DNA from: Pedobacter hiemivivus
GTDB taxonomy: Bacteria; Bacteroidota; Bacteroidia; Sphingobacteriales; Sphingobacteriaceae
Reading direction: 5' to 3'
Length of the DNA stretch: 64,000 nucleotides
NCBI RefSeq assembly: GCF_004331685.1
Contig: NZ_SJSM01000002.1
Span: 62,001 to 126,000 of the forward strand
Made by a program: the position numbers and the translations under genes
Notes under the pieces: generated by a model
The model's database searches: none
What the model saw: the letters and a program-made list of their open reading frames with translations, nothing else
What the model was told of the DNA's origin: nothing
Shown: positions 37,101-46,433 of the stretch, one piece after another
Layout of the letters: each line of letters starts with the position of its first letter
Position numbering within the stretch: the first letter of the stretch is position 1

Positions 37101-37325
37101 ATGGAAATTAATATTAACGAGATCCTGCTTTTTAAAACCAATATACGAACCGAAGATGATAAAAAGCATATTGGTAAAATTATGGAGGAGCATAAAATTG
37201 GGCAGTGGACGGTAGATTTGCATGATGTAGATTGTGTATTACGCATTGTATCACCTGTGCTTAAGCACCAAGACGTCATTACCTTGGTGATGAAAAATGG
37301 TTACACCTGCGAGGTGTTAACTTAA
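37101..37325 (+). CDS. Small HMA-like protein without metal cysteines
   Basis: A 74-residue protein lying between tetR and the MFS gene. The strand-helix-strand-strand-helix-strand pattern (EILLFKTNI / DDKKHIGKIMEEH / QWTVDLH / CVLRIVSP / HQDVITLVMKNG / TCEVLT) is like a heavy-metal-associated (ferredoxin-like) fold, but the CxxC motif is absent. Two other cysteines occur singly. I recall similar small proteins in Sphingobacteria with no known job. Same strand as its neighbours, so it is probably part of the efflux unit. Confidence 0.65.
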   Translation: MEININEILLFKTNIRTEDDKKHIGKIMEEHKIGQWTVDLHDVDCVLRIVSPVLKHQDVITLVMKNGYTCEVLT

Positions 37326-37356
37326 AAATGAATAAGATCTAATTACATATTTAATA

Positions 37357-38589
37357 ATGGAACAATCTACAAAGCCTATAGCCGAACCTTTTAGTTCTTA
37401 TCAGATTCTGGTAATTGCTTTATTGGCTTTATTACAGTTTACTATAGTACTGGATTTTATGGTACTTGCGCCACTTGGCGATTTTTTAATGAAATCTTTG
37501 TCCATGACGCCTAAAGGGTTTGGACTTGTGGTTTCTTCCTATGCTTTTAGTGCCGGAGCTTCCGGTATTTTGGCAGCTGGTTTTGCTGATAAGTTTGATC
37601 GTAAAAAGCTGCTTTTATTTTTTTACGCGGGATTTATTGTCGGCACATTATGTTGCGCACTTTCTACTAATTACGAGATGCTTTTAGGAGCAAGGATTGT
37701 AACTGGATTATTTGGTGGAGTAATTGGTGCGATATCCATGACAATTGTTACTGATATTTTTGCTGTTCATCAGCGTGGCCGTGTGATGGGCGTTGTGCAA
37801 ATGGGCTTTGCTGCAAGTCAGGTTTTGGGTATTCCAATAGGTCTTTATCTAGCCAATATCTGGGGTTGGCATTCGTCATTTTTAATGATCGTTATCTTGG
37901 CTATTATGATTGGGCTAACGATTTTGTTTATGATGAAGCCTATTGACAAACATCTTGCCTTGCAATCAGACAAGAGCCCGTTTTTACATCTATGGCATGC
38001 ACTATCTAATCGTTCTTATCAAATGGGCTTTATTGCAACTGCTACAATGAGCGTAGGTGGTTTTATGTTGATGCCTTTTGGAAGCGCATACCTGATCAAT
38101 AACATTAACATCACACAGCAAGAACTGCCGTTGGTATTTATGTTTACTGGTTTGGCCTCTATTGTTATTATGCCTTTAGTTGGGAAATTAAGTGATAAAG
38201 TAGATAAGTTTATGTTGTTTACAGGCGGCTCAGTTTTGGCCATCATACTTATTTTGATCTATACAAACCTTGGCCCGATTCCGTTATGGCAAGTGGTGGT
38301 GGTTAATATGGTATTGTTTATGGGGATCATGAGCCGGATGATACCGGCTACGACACTTACCATGAGTGTTCCTGATGTGAAGGACCGGGGTGCATTTATG
38401 AGCGTGAATGCTTCATTACAACAAATGGCAGGAGGGATAGCTGCATTAAGCGCCGGTTTAATTGTGACCCAGGAAACGAAAACGAGTCCGCTAGAGAATT
38501 ATGACATTTTGGGGATAGTAGTTTCGGTAATGATTGTGATTTGTATATTTTTCGTTTATAGGGTCAGTGAGTTAGTAAAGGCTAAATAA
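37357..38589 (+). CDS. MFS transporter (DHA1-type drug efflux-like)
   Basis: A 410-residue major facilitator protein with 12 hydrophobic helices. GFADKFDRKKLLLFFYAGF (loop 2-3 motif) and the helix-5 motif-C region (GFAASQVLGIPIGLYLANIWGW) favour proton-driven efflux of the DHA1 group. It is 32 bp after the small protein and 71 bp before the lipoprotein, same strand. Controlled presumably by the TetR regulator at 36468. Substrate unknown. Confidence 0.92.
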   Translation: MEQSTKPIAEPFSSYQILVIALLALLQFTIVLDFMVLAPLGDFLMKSLSMTPKGFGLVVSSYAFSAGASGILAAGFADKFDRKKLLLFFYAGFIVGTLCCALSTNYEMLLGARIVTGLFGGVIGAISMTIVTDIFAVHQRGRVMGVVQMGFAASQVLGIPIGLYLANIWGWHSSFLMIVILAIMIGLTILFMMKPIDKHLALQSDKSPFLHLWHALSNRSYQMGFIATATMSVGGFMLMPFGSAYLINNINITQQELPLVFMFTGLASIVIMPLVGKLSDKVDKFMLFTGGSVLAIILILIYTNLGPIPLWQVVVVNMVLFMGIMSRMIPATTLTMSVPDVKDRGAFMSVNASLQQMAGGIAALSAGLIVTQETKTSPLENYDILGIVVSVMIVICIFFVYRVSELVKAK

Positions 38590-38659
38590 TCAGGGTGTAA
38601 GCTTAATAAGTTAGAAACATTTTTTGTTTTCAAATGTTGTAAGTTTAAAAATCTAGATT

Positions 38660-39304
38660 ATGAAACAAGTAAAATTCTTTGCTATTCTACTGATAAGTGG
38701 AGTACTTTGGTCTTGCAGCCCAACGACAAGAGTAACGGGATCTTGGGTTAACTCTTCTGCAAGAGGAACAATGTTAAGCGGAAAGACTGTCTTTATCGCC
38801 TCACTGACTAGAAATATGGAAGTCAGGACCAAACTGGAAAATGCGCTTGCGTCAGAAGCTGCGTTAAAAAACGTTAAGGTAGTGAAGAGTACGGATTTTT
38901 TTAGTCCGGATTTTTATCAAAAATCGCCAACAGAGACCACATTGATGTCGAAAATTCAGAATTCAGGTGCCAATTATATCCTTACTATTTCATTGATTAA
39001 CAAGCAGAGTGAAACCAGGTATGTTCCGGGATCGGCCGGCTATGCACCTTACCCTTATTATGGATGGTATGGTGGATTTTATAGCTACTATAATTACTGG
39101 CGTCCTATGTTTTATGAGCCGGGATATTATGTAACTGACAAAACCTATTTCATGGAAACGAATTTGTATGATATGGCCAATAGTAAGTTGGTTTGGTCAG
39201 CACAGACAGAAACTGTTAATCCTGGATCAATTGATGCTTTTGTAAATAGCTACCCTAAAATTTTGATTAACCAGATGGCAAAAGATGGTTTATTGCCGAT
39301 GTAG
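38660..39304 (+). CDS. Tyr/Gly-rich lipoprotein of unknown function
   Basis: A 214-residue lipoprotein with lipobox VLWSC (Cys about 19). The first part (TGSWVNSSARGTMLSGKTVFIASLTRNMEVRTKLENALASEA) looks like a small alpha/beta domain; residues about 118-155 are a Tyr/Gly/Pro/Trp-rich stretch (GYAPYPYYGWYGGFYSYYN). I recognise no named domain with confidence; the shape suggests the DUF4136-like set of surface lipoproteins. Its 3' end overlaps the convergent hydrolase gene by 38 bp. It may be a fourth member of the tetR-MFS group or separate. Confidence 0.6.
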   Translation: MKQVKFFAILLISGVLWSCSPTTRVTGSWVNSSARGTMLSGKTVFIASLTRNMEVRTKLENALASEAALKNVKVVKSTDFFSPDFYQKSPTETTLMSKIQNSGANYILTISLINKQSETRYVPGSAGYAPYPYYGWYGGFYSYYNYWRPMFYEPGYYVTDKTYFMETNLYDMANSKLVWSAQTETVNPGSIDAFVNSYPKILINQMAKDGLLPM

Positions 39305-40121
39305 ATTGTAGAAATACTAAGCTTTTTTCAGCAACTTGATATAAATGTGGGGGTAATTGATCTGATGTATATGGATGCGAAGCACCATACACATGATTGG
39401 CCCCCTCAATTTTTTGAATTTCGGCGTTTAATTGGTTTTGTGCTAACTCTTGAGCAACACTAAATTTGACATTAACGTCATCATCTCCATGCAAAATTAA
39501 CCAAGGGATTTGGACTTGTTTTGCAGCATTTAGGATATTGAAATGAGCTTTGTGTTTATTGAAGTCATCCAATAATGTACTATTTAAAGGCATTTTTTCT
39601 TTAGTACGTGCATTCTCTACAAAGATTCTCCCTGTGAGGATCCATTCTTTTTCCTGCTCCTTTTTCCAAAGGCTGGAGAAATCTGCAATGGCAGACCAGG
39701 TAATGAGTTTACTGATTCGCTTATCTCTTGCGGCCTGAATAATTGCTAAACCGCCACCTCTGCTATGGCCTACCAGATAAATGGAGGTAGATGGAAACGT
39801 AATGCTGACATAATCAATTACTGTATTCACATCTGATAGTTCTATACTTATGGTATTGGCCGCAAAGGCCTCCATATCCGTTACGTCATTTTGATTTTGG
39901 ATGGTAACTCCACTGTGGGACAGGTTAAATTTTAGATATCTGTAACCGTTTGAAGCGAAAAATGCCGCGGTTAAGTTGTGAGCTCCCCAATCTTTAAAGC
40001 CTTTAAAGCCATGGATGAAAATTATAGTGTCAGGATTTGTGTTTTTATCGTCATAAGTCCAATCGCCAAGAATCATTTTTCCTGCGGCTCCGCTTAATGT
40101 AAAGTGTTCCTTTTTGATCAT
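39267..40121 (-). CDS. Alpha/beta hydrolase (esterase/acyltransferase-like)
   Basis: A 284-residue alpha/beta hydrolase. The nucleophile elbow GHSRGG, the oxyanion-side HGFKGFKDWG and the C-terminal HGDDDVNVKFS and ANHVYG supply Ser, Asp and His of the triad. The HGFKG and GHSRGGG pattern is that of serine aminopeptidase S33-like or acyl-esterase proteins. No signal peptide, so cytoplasmic. It overlaps the + strand lipoprotein by 38 bp tail to tail. Substrate unknown. Confidence 0.9.
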   Translation of the reverse strand: MIKKEHFTLSGAAGKMILGDWTYDDKNTNPDTIIFIHGFKGFKDWGAHNLTAAFFASNGYRYLKFNLSHSGVTIQNQNDVTDMEAFAANTISIELSDVNTVIDYVSITFPSTSIYLVGHSRGGGLAIIQAARDKRISKLITWSAIADFSSLWKKEQEKEWILTGRIFVENARTKEKMPLNSTLLDDFNKHKAHFNILNAAKQVQIPWLILHGDDDVNVKFSVAQELAQNQLNAEIQKIEGANHVYGASHPYTSDQLPPHLYQVAEKSLVFLQSTSAINHLLPSG

Positions 40122-40255
40122 ATATAGCTACCTGTATGGTGTTTAAGCAATATAACAAAATTAAAATCGGGTTGTTTCGGTGATGTTGGTTATTTAAAAT
40201 CTTTCTAAATAGCTCTTAATTACAGCATAATGACAGTGGAACAGCCTTGTGTTAT

Positions 40256-40263
40256 TACTTTTG
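40256..40263 (+). promoter_or_regulatory. -7 element at the head of the heme operon
   Basis: TACTTTTG fits TAnnTTTG; it lies 31 bp before the TTG at 40295. Its position inside the longer possible hemA reading frame argues that the gene does not start further upstream. No clear -33 TTG. Confidence 0.45.
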
Positions 40264-40294
40264 TTACGCTAAAAACAAACAGGATACTATAATT

Positions 40295-41521
40295 TTGGAA
40301 TATTTAAAGATCATTGCTTTCACGCATAAACAGATTGACCTAAAGTCCTTAGGTAAATTGGTAATATGTGAGCAGACATTGGACGATAGGTTGAGAAACA
40401 TTCAATCAGAGTTAGGTGTTAAGGAAATATTCTATGTAGGAACCTGCAATAGGGTAGAATTTGTATTCACCGCCTCAGGGAATTTAGATAGAGATTTTAT
40501 TCTTCGCTTTTTAACTGTCCTGGATATGGGATTGCCGCCGGAGTATATGGAGCAGTTTATTGAAAACGTTTCTGTATACGAACAGCTGGAAGCTTTTAAT
40601 CATCTGTTACGTACTTCTTGCTCATTGGAAAGCTTGGTGGTCGGGGAAAAAGAAATTCTTGCACAGATTCGTAAGGCTTATGAAGCTTGTCGCGTTGCCG
40701 GATTTACCGGAGATTATATGCGGATGATTATGAACAGGGTAGTGAAAACTGCTAAGGAAGTTTATACACATACCAATATTTCTAAAAACCCTGTTTCTGT
40801 TGTTTCTTTGGCCTACCGTAAGCTGCGCGACCTTAAGATGTGTGCCAACTCAAGGCTGCTGATTATTGGTGCGGGCGAAACGAATAAAAACTTAGCTCAA
40901 TATCTTAAAAAACATAAATACTCGAACTTCTCTATTTTCAACAGAACACTTGCAAATGCAGAAGTATTAGCTAAAGATTTGAATGGTACTGCTTACCCGC
41001 TTACAGAACTTGAAAATTACAATCAGGGATTTGATGTGATTATTACTTGTACCGGAGCCACTGAGCCAATCATTACAGAAGAGATTTATAAAAAATTGCT
41101 GAATGGCGATACCAGTAAAAAGGTAATCGTTGATTTGGCTATTCCTAACGATGTCGCGCCAGAAGTGGTTAGGGACTTCCCAATGCACTATATCGAGGTT
41201 GAGTCTTTAAAAGAGACTGCCCGTAAAAATATTCAGGAGCGCTATGATGAGCTGGTAAATGCCGAGCACATTATCGATGAAAACATCAAAGATTTTGGAT
41301 TGGTATTACGCCAACGCAAAATTGAAATCGCTATGAGCTGCGTTCCCGAGAAAATTAAGGAAATTAAGCATACTGCTATCAATGGGATCTTTGCCGAAGA
41401 GATCAGTAATCTGGATGAGAATTCAAGATTAGTATTGGAAAAGGTGATGAATTATATGGAAAAAAAATACATCAGCGTTCCAATGGTAATGGCAAAGGAG
41501 ATATTGGTAAAGAATAGCTAA
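40295..41521 (+). CDS. hemA: Glutamyl-tRNA reductase
   Basis: A ~408-residue NADPH enzyme that reduces glutamyl-tRNA to glutamate-1-semialdehyde, first committed step of C5-route tetrapyrrole synthesis. I pick TTG at 40295 (start MEYLKIIAFTHKQ), because homologues begin shortly before FTHK and a -7 element overlaps the 48-base upstream extension. The catalytic Cys51 is in GTCNRVEF; the NADPH domain holds IIGAGETN; the dimerisation domain is helical at the C-terminus. It is first of a same-strand heme gene run; hemC-hemD begins 25 bp on. Confidence 0.93.
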   Translation: MEYLKIIAFTHKQIDLKSLGKLVICEQTLDDRLRNIQSELGVKEIFYVGTCNRVEFVFTASGNLDRDFILRFLTVLDMGLPPEYMEQFIENVSVYEQLEAFNHLLRTSCSLESLVVGEKEILAQIRKAYEACRVAGFTGDYMRMIMNRVVKTAKEVYTHTNISKNPVSVVSLAYRKLRDLKMCANSRLLIIGAGETNKNLAQYLKKHKYSNFSIFNRTLANAEVLAKDLNGTAYPLTELENYNQGFDVIITCTGATEPIITEEIYKKLLNGDTSKKVIVDLAIPNDVAPEVVRDFPMHYIEVESLKETARKNIQERYDELVNAEHIIDENIKDFGLVLRQRKIEIAMSCVPEKIKEIKHTAINGIFAEEISNLDENSRLVLEKVMNYMEKKYISVPMVMAKEILVKNS

Positions 41522-41546
41522 ATTTGCCAAAAAATTAGCAATCAAC

Positions 41547-43124
41547 GTGAAAAGACTTATTATAGGTACAAGAGGTAGCGACCTGGCTTTATGGCAAGCC
41601 AATTTCATTAAAGATAAATTAGCAGCTATCGGTGTTGAAGCTGAACTGAAAATTATTAAAACTCAGGGTGACAAGATTTTAAATCTTAGATTGGATAAAC
41701 TGGAGGGGAAAGGCTTTTTTACCAAAGAACTGGAAGAGGAACTTTTAGGTGGCACTATTGACATTGCCGTACACTCGCATAAAGATTTACCAACTGTACA
41801 TCCTGATGGATTAACTATTGCTGCGGTAACCGAGCGCGAAGATCCATCGGAGTTGTTGCTAATCCTTAAGGATTGTGTAAACATCACTCATAAGCTCTCT
41901 CTAAAAACGGGAGCAATGGTTGGAACTTCATCAAACAGACGTAAAGCTCAATTGCTTGCGCTTCGCCCGGATTTAAATATAGAAGATTTAAGAGGTAACG
42001 TACCTACTCGTATCCAAAAGTTAAGGGACGAGGATTATGATGCCATCATGATCGCTAAGGCTGGAGTGAATCGTCTAAATATAGATCTTTCTGAATTTCA
42101 TGTCGAGGTGATAGATCCTACGGATATAGTTCCTGCTCCTGCGCAAGGTGCTCTTGCTATTCAGATCAGGGAAAATGATAGCGAATTGTTTGATACGCTT
42201 CAGCAAATACATCACAAGGAAACTGCAGATGAGATTGCTGTGGAACGTAAGGTCTTAAACCTTTTCGAAGGTGGCTGCCATATGCCTTTAGGCTGTTATT
42301 GCAAAAAGGAAGAGGAGCAATATGAGGTATGGACTTCAAAGGCTGAAACTGATGAAGACTTTCCTGACCGTTTGTTCTACCGTGTGGAAAACCTGGATGG
42401 ACTGGCCGAAAAAATTGTTGCTAAGTTTAGTGGGGAAAGAAAATTCCCCGCCAAGGTATTCATTTCGAGAGAAGTTGGCGAGCACAATTACTTTAGAAAA
42501 GCGCTTGAAAAACACAATATTGAAATAGATGCCAGATCATTGATCCGTACTTTTCCGATTGTAACTGTATTGGATCCGTTTTATCTAAAGCATATAGAAT
42601 GGATTTTCTTTAGCAGTAGGAATAGTGTGGATTATTTCTTTAACCTGAAACCGATGTTGCCTAAACATGTAAAGTTTGGTGTAGCAGGTCGTGGGTCTGA
42701 GGATTCATTGAGACGAATGGGCCATGTGGCTGATTATGTTGGTGAAGGTGGAGATATAGAAGAGGTTGCTGAATTGTTTGCTGAGGCTGTTGCTGGAAAA
42801 ACTGTATTGTTTCCAAGGGCGCAGGATTCATTGTTGAGCATTCAAAAGGCATTAAAGTCCGATACAAAAGTAGTTGATCTGCCGATTTACGAAACGGTTA
42901 TTGAAGAAAATATAGATCAGACTTATGCTGAGGTACTCATATTTACAAGTCCATCAAATGTGGATGCGTATTTTGTGGATAACCTATTGGATCCGGGACA
43001 AAAGGTAATTGCTATAGGCAACTCTACCGCTAAAAAGTTTGAAGAAATGGGAGTGAAGGTGATTTTACCTTATTCTCCTGATGAAATCGGTTTAGCTGAA
43101 GCCGTTTTCGGAATTGATATATAA
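41547..43124 (+). CDS. hemCD: Fused hydroxymethylbilane synthase - uroporphyrinogen-III synthase
   Basis: A 525-residue fusion joining two consecutive heme steps. Residues 1 to about 300 are HemC, with TRGSDLALWQANF start, HSHKDLPT, GTSSNRRKAQL, and dipyrromethane-attaching Cys244 in GGCHMPLG. Residues about 307 to 525 resemble HemD (IFFSSRNSVDYFF; VLFPRAQDS; LIFTSPSNVDAYF; AIGNSTAKKF), which closes and flips ring D. The start is GTG. Typical HemC alone is about 310 residues, so the extra 215 residues are the HemD part. Lies between hemA and hemB, 12-bp gap to hemB. Confidence 0.92.
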   Translation: MKRLIIGTRGSDLALWQANFIKDKLAAIGVEAELKIIKTQGDKILNLRLDKLEGKGFFTKELEEELLGGTIDIAVHSHKDLPTVHPDGLTIAAVTEREDPSELLLILKDCVNITHKLSLKTGAMVGTSSNRRKAQLLALRPDLNIEDLRGNVPTRIQKLRDEDYDAIMIAKAGVNRLNIDLSEFHVEVIDPTDIVPAPAQGALAIQIRENDSELFDTLQQIHHKETADEIAVERKVLNLFEGGCHMPLGCYCKKEEEQYEVWTSKAETDEDFPDRLFYRVENLDGLAEKIVAKFSGERKFPAKVFISREVGEHNYFRKALEKHNIEIDARSLIRTFPIVTVLDPFYLKHIEWIFFSSRNSVDYFFNLKPMLPKHVKFGVAGRGSEDSLRRMGHVADYVGEGGDIEEVAELFAEAVAGKTVLFPRAQDSLLSIQKALKSDTKVVDLPIYETVIEENIDQTYAEVLIFTSPSNVDAYFVDNLLDPGQKVIAIGNSTAKKFEEMGVKVILPYSPDEIGLAEAVFGIDI

Positions 43125-43136
43125 AAAAAGGTTACT

Positions 43137-44105
43137 ATGTTACAACGTCCACGTAGATTAAGGAAAAATCCTGTTGTGAGAGAGATGATAGCCGAAACTC
43201 GGTTATCTAAAGACATGTTCATTTATCCGTACTTTGTTGTTCCTGGAAATAATGTTGTTCATCCCCTGGATGCAATGCCGGGCATCAGTCATTTTTCAGA
43301 GGATACGCTGATCAAGGATGTAGAGAAGGGATTAAAACTTGGCGTAAACAAGATTATGCTTTTCGGCGTGGGCGATGAGAAAAGTGACAATGCTGCATCT
43401 GCTTATCATGATCATTCTTTAGTTCCTTCGGCAGTACGTTTATTGAAGAAAAACTTTGGTGACGACCTTTATATTGTTACTGATGTTTGTGTGTGTTCTT
43501 ATACATCGCATGGGCATTGTGGTATATTAAAGAACGATTACGTACAAAATGATGAAACCGTTGAGGTTATCGCAAAAATGGCACTTACACATGTACAGGC
43601 TGGCGCAGATATGTTGGCTCCATCTGATATGATGGATGGACGTGTAGCTGCAATGAGGAGTGTGTTAGATGGAGCTGGTTATGTGAACGCAGCTATTATG
43701 TCGCACGCAACCAAATTTGCATCCGCCTATTACGGTCCGTTTAGGGAAGCGGCAGATTGTGCGCCGAGTAAAGGTGACAGGAAAGCTTACCAAATGGATT
43801 TCAGAAACCCTAACGAAGCTTTAAGAGAGGCTTTGCTGGATGAAAGTGAAGGTGCAGATGTGTTAATGGTAAAACCCGCGTTGGCTTACCTTGATATTAT
43901 GCATAACTTAAAACAGCATACTGATTTACCGATTGCTTGCTATAATGTATCAGGTGAGTACTCGATGGTTAAAGCAGCAGCACAAAGGGGCTGGATAGAC
44001 GAACAAAAAGTGGTAATGGAAACCATGCATGCTTTTGCGCGTGCTGGGGCAAGCATTATTACAACTTACCACATTAGGGATATTGTAGAGAATAATTGGA
44101 TGTAA
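43137..44105 (+). CDS. hemB: Porphobilinogen synthase (delta-aminolevulinate dehydratase)
   Basis: A 322-residue enzyme joining two 5-aminolevulinates. The two Schiff-base lysines are Lys193 (SHATKFAS) and Lys246 (MVKPAL). The VCVCSYTSHGHC cysteine cluster marks the zinc-dependent form. Sequence is full length and intact. Follows hemCD by 12 bp and precedes hemL by 48 bp; the order in the cluster does not follow the pathway order. Confidence 0.97.
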   Translation: MLQRPRRLRKNPVVREMIAETRLSKDMFIYPYFVVPGNNVVHPLDAMPGISHFSEDTLIKDVEKGLKLGVNKIMLFGVGDEKSDNAASAYHDHSLVPSAVRLLKKNFGDDLYIVTDVCVCSYTSHGHCGILKNDYVQNDETVEVIAKMALTHVQAGADMLAPSDMMDGRVAAMRSVLDGAGYVNAAIMSHATKFASAYYGPFREAADCAPSKGDRKAYQMDFRNPNEALREALLDESEGADVLMVKPALAYLDIMHNLKQHTDLPIACYNVSGEYSMVKAAAQRGWIDEQKVVMETMHAFARAGASIITTYHIRDIVENNWM

Positions 44106-44153
44106 GTTGTGGTTTGCTGGAAACAATAGGACACACAGAATTGAAATAAGCAT

Positions 44154-45527
44154 ATGTTAGAATCTTTAAAAAAAATGTTTTCAGGAAATGAAGGCGAAGT
44201 ACCTGTAAATACAGGGAGCAAACCGGATATTTCCAGAGAAAAATCTGCAGAGTTATACGAAAAGGCGAAAAACTATTTCCCGGGTGGTGTAAACTCTCCA
44301 GTTAGGGCTTTTAAGTCGGTTTATGGTACTCCACTTTTTATTCAAAAAGGGGATGGCTGTTTTGTATGGGATGCAGATGGTAATCAATTTATAGATTTTT
44401 GTGCTAGCTGGGGGCCATTAATTCTTGGGCATAACAATGCTAAGGTGAGGGAGAAAGTGACTGAGGTGATGCAAAGTGGCATGAGCTTCGGTGCACCAAC
44501 TGCTTTGGAAAACGAATTGGCAGAGCTGATCATTAAGAACAATAAATTTGTTGAAAAAATACGTTTTACGAGCTCTGGCACAGAGGCAGTGATGTCGGCC
44601 ATTAGGTTGGCTCGTGGATATACAGGTAAAGATAAGATCATCAAGTTTGAAGGTTGTTACCACGGTCACAGTGATTCTTTATTGGTGAAAGCTGGTTCTG
44701 GTTTGGTTACTTTCGGCGAAACTTCATCTGCGGGTGTACCTAAAGCTTTTGCACAAGAAACTATCGTAGTGCCTTTAAATGATACAGAAGCTTTGAAACA
44801 GGCTTTTGATCAGTTTAAAGATGAGGTGGCTGCGGTAATTATTGAAGGCATTCCGGCAAATAACGGTTTGTTGATGCAGGATGCCGCTTACATCGAGTTT
44901 TTGCAGGGCATTTGTGAGGAAAATAATGCTTTATTGATATTTGATGAGGTAATTACTGGTTTTAGGATAGGCTTTGAAGGTGCTGCTGCTTACTATGGCG
45001 TGAAACCTGATATTGTTACTTATGGTAAAATTATAGGTGGTGGTTTACCTGTGGGTATGTATGGCGCTTCTGCTGAAATTATGGGACACATTTCTCCTGA
45101 TGGAGGCGTTTACCAGGCAGGAACACTTTCTGGTAATCCTGTAGCTATGGCTGCTGGAATAGCTCAACTGACAGAATTGCTGCGTTCTGGGTTTTATAAA
45201 GACCTGAACAATAAAACAAGCGAGTTTGCAGAGAGCATACAGCGTTTTGCAACTGCCAGAAATTATAAGGTAAAAGTATTTTATGTGGGCTCTATCTTCT
45301 GGATTGCTTTTACAGATAAGGACAAGATTCAGTCTGCAGAAGATATTGACCACAATAGCATGGAGAAATTCAAAATAATGCACAGAGAATTACTGAATAG
45401 AGGAATTTATTTAGGTCCTTCAGGATATGAGGTAGGTTTTGTTTCTGCTGCGCATTCAAAAATAGAACTTGAAAAAGCTAAAAGGGCCATCTTTGATAGT
45501 CTTGATGTTGTTTTCAGGAACAAGTAA
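44154..45527 (+). CDS. hemL: Glutamate-1-semialdehyde 2,1-aminomutase
   Basis: A 457-residue PLP enzyme turning glutamate-1-semialdehyde into 5-aminolevulinate. The core begins near SAELYEKAKNYFPGGVNSPVRAF; GVNSPVRAFK, SSGTEAVMSAIRLARG and PLP Lys292 in TYGKIIGGG are all present. The first ~25 residues (with SLKKMFSGNEGEVPVN) extend past the usual start, so an internal start or a short extension is possible. Intact. The spacer to the kinase gene is 37 bp. Confidence 0.95.
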   Translation: MLESLKKMFSGNEGEVPVNTGSKPDISREKSAELYEKAKNYFPGGVNSPVRAFKSVYGTPLFIQKGDGCFVWDADGNQFIDFCASWGPLILGHNNAKVREKVTEVMQSGMSFGAPTALENELAELIIKNNKFVEKIRFTSSGTEAVMSAIRLARGYTGKDKIIKFEGCYHGHSDSLLVKAGSGLVTFGETSSAGVPKAFAQETIVVPLNDTEALKQAFDQFKDEVAAVIIEGIPANNGLLMQDAAYIEFLQGICEENNALLIFDEVITGFRIGFEGAAAYYGVKPDIVTYGKIIGGGLPVGMYGASAEIMGHISPDGGVYQAGTLSGNPVAMAAGIAQLTELLRSGFYKDLNNKTSEFAESIQRFATARNYKVKVFYVGSIFWIAFTDKDKIQSAEDIDHNSMEKFKIMHRELLNRGIYLGPSGYEVGFVSAAHSKIELEKAKRAIFDSLDVVFRNK

Positions 45528-45564
45528 TTAAATAGTATATTTATAAAGTAAAACGCTGGTAATC

Positions 45565-46431
45565 TTGAAAAAATCGATCATTATATTTTATTTCATGTTG
45601 CTTTACGCAATGGTGCAACTGATTTCATGGGGCTCATTGGTGGTAAGGTTGGAACCTGCCAGAATGGCAATGGTCATGGGAGAAGGATCGGTGTTTTTAT
45701 TTTTACTGTGTATAGGTGCCTATTTTTTACACCAGTCTATTAAAAAAGAAGAACGCTTACGTGAGCAACAACAGAACTTTTTATTGTCTGTAACGCATGA
45801 GTTAAAATCGCCATTGGCAGCTATAAAGTTGTCTATACAAACGATCGTGAAGCGCGATCTGGATAAAGCAAGGCAGACTTCATTGTTGAATAATTCCCTA
45901 AAGGATATTGAGCGTTTGGATGATCTTGTGGAGAATATGTTGTTGGCTACTAAGATTGAAAACCGCTCCTATTCCTTCCCAAAGGAGGAATTTGACTTTT
46001 CTGAACTGGTAACTAAGATTACTGACAGGCTGCAGGTGCATTCCTGTGGATGTGAGCAATTGATTACACCTGTAATTAAACCCGGCATTAAAGTAATGGG
46101 GGATCAGTTTGCACTTTCTTCGGTAGTCACTAACCTTGTTGAAAATGCGGTGAAGTATTCGGGGCCTTGTGCGGATGTATCGGTCGAATTGACGGAGAAA
46201 GATGGTCATGCGTTTTTAAGAGTGTCTGACAAAGGGCCAGGTATTCCTGATGCAGAAAAGATGCTTATTTTCGATAAATTTTACCGTGTTGGTGATGAGA
46301 ATGTCAGAAAATCAAAAGGAACAGGTTTAGGCCTGTTTATTGTTAAGGAAGTATTACAAAGCCACGACGCTGATATCAGCGTTAGAGATAACGTACCGCA
46401 AGGTGCTATTTTTGAAATAACATTTAGTTGA
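45565..46431 (+). CDS. Membrane sensor histidine kinase
   Basis: A 288-residue kinase starting at TTG. Two membrane helices (about 4-23 and 36-57) frame only a short loop, so it has no large sensor domain and may sense within the membrane or via a partner. HisKA has HELKSPL with phospho-acceptor His78; the ATPase domain has NLVENAVKYSG, DKGPGIPD and GTGLGLFI. Paired with the response regulator 2 bp on, inside the heme gene run. It might monitor heme, iron or membrane state; that is inference from context. Confidence 0.92.
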   Translation: MKKSIIIFYFMLLYAMVQLISWGSLVVRLEPARMAMVMGEGSVFLFLLCIGAYFLHQSIKKEERLREQQQNFLLSVTHELKSPLAAIKLSIQTIVKRDLDKARQTSLLNNSLKDIERLDDLVENMLLATKIENRSYSFPKEEFDFSELVTKITDRLQVHSCGCEQLITPVIKPGIKVMGDQFALSSVVTNLVENAVKYSGPCADVSVELTEKDGHAFLRVSDKGPGIPDAEKMLIFDKFYRVGDENVRKSKGTGLGLFIVKEVLQSHDADISVRDNVPQGAIFEITFS

Positions 46432-46433
46432 TT

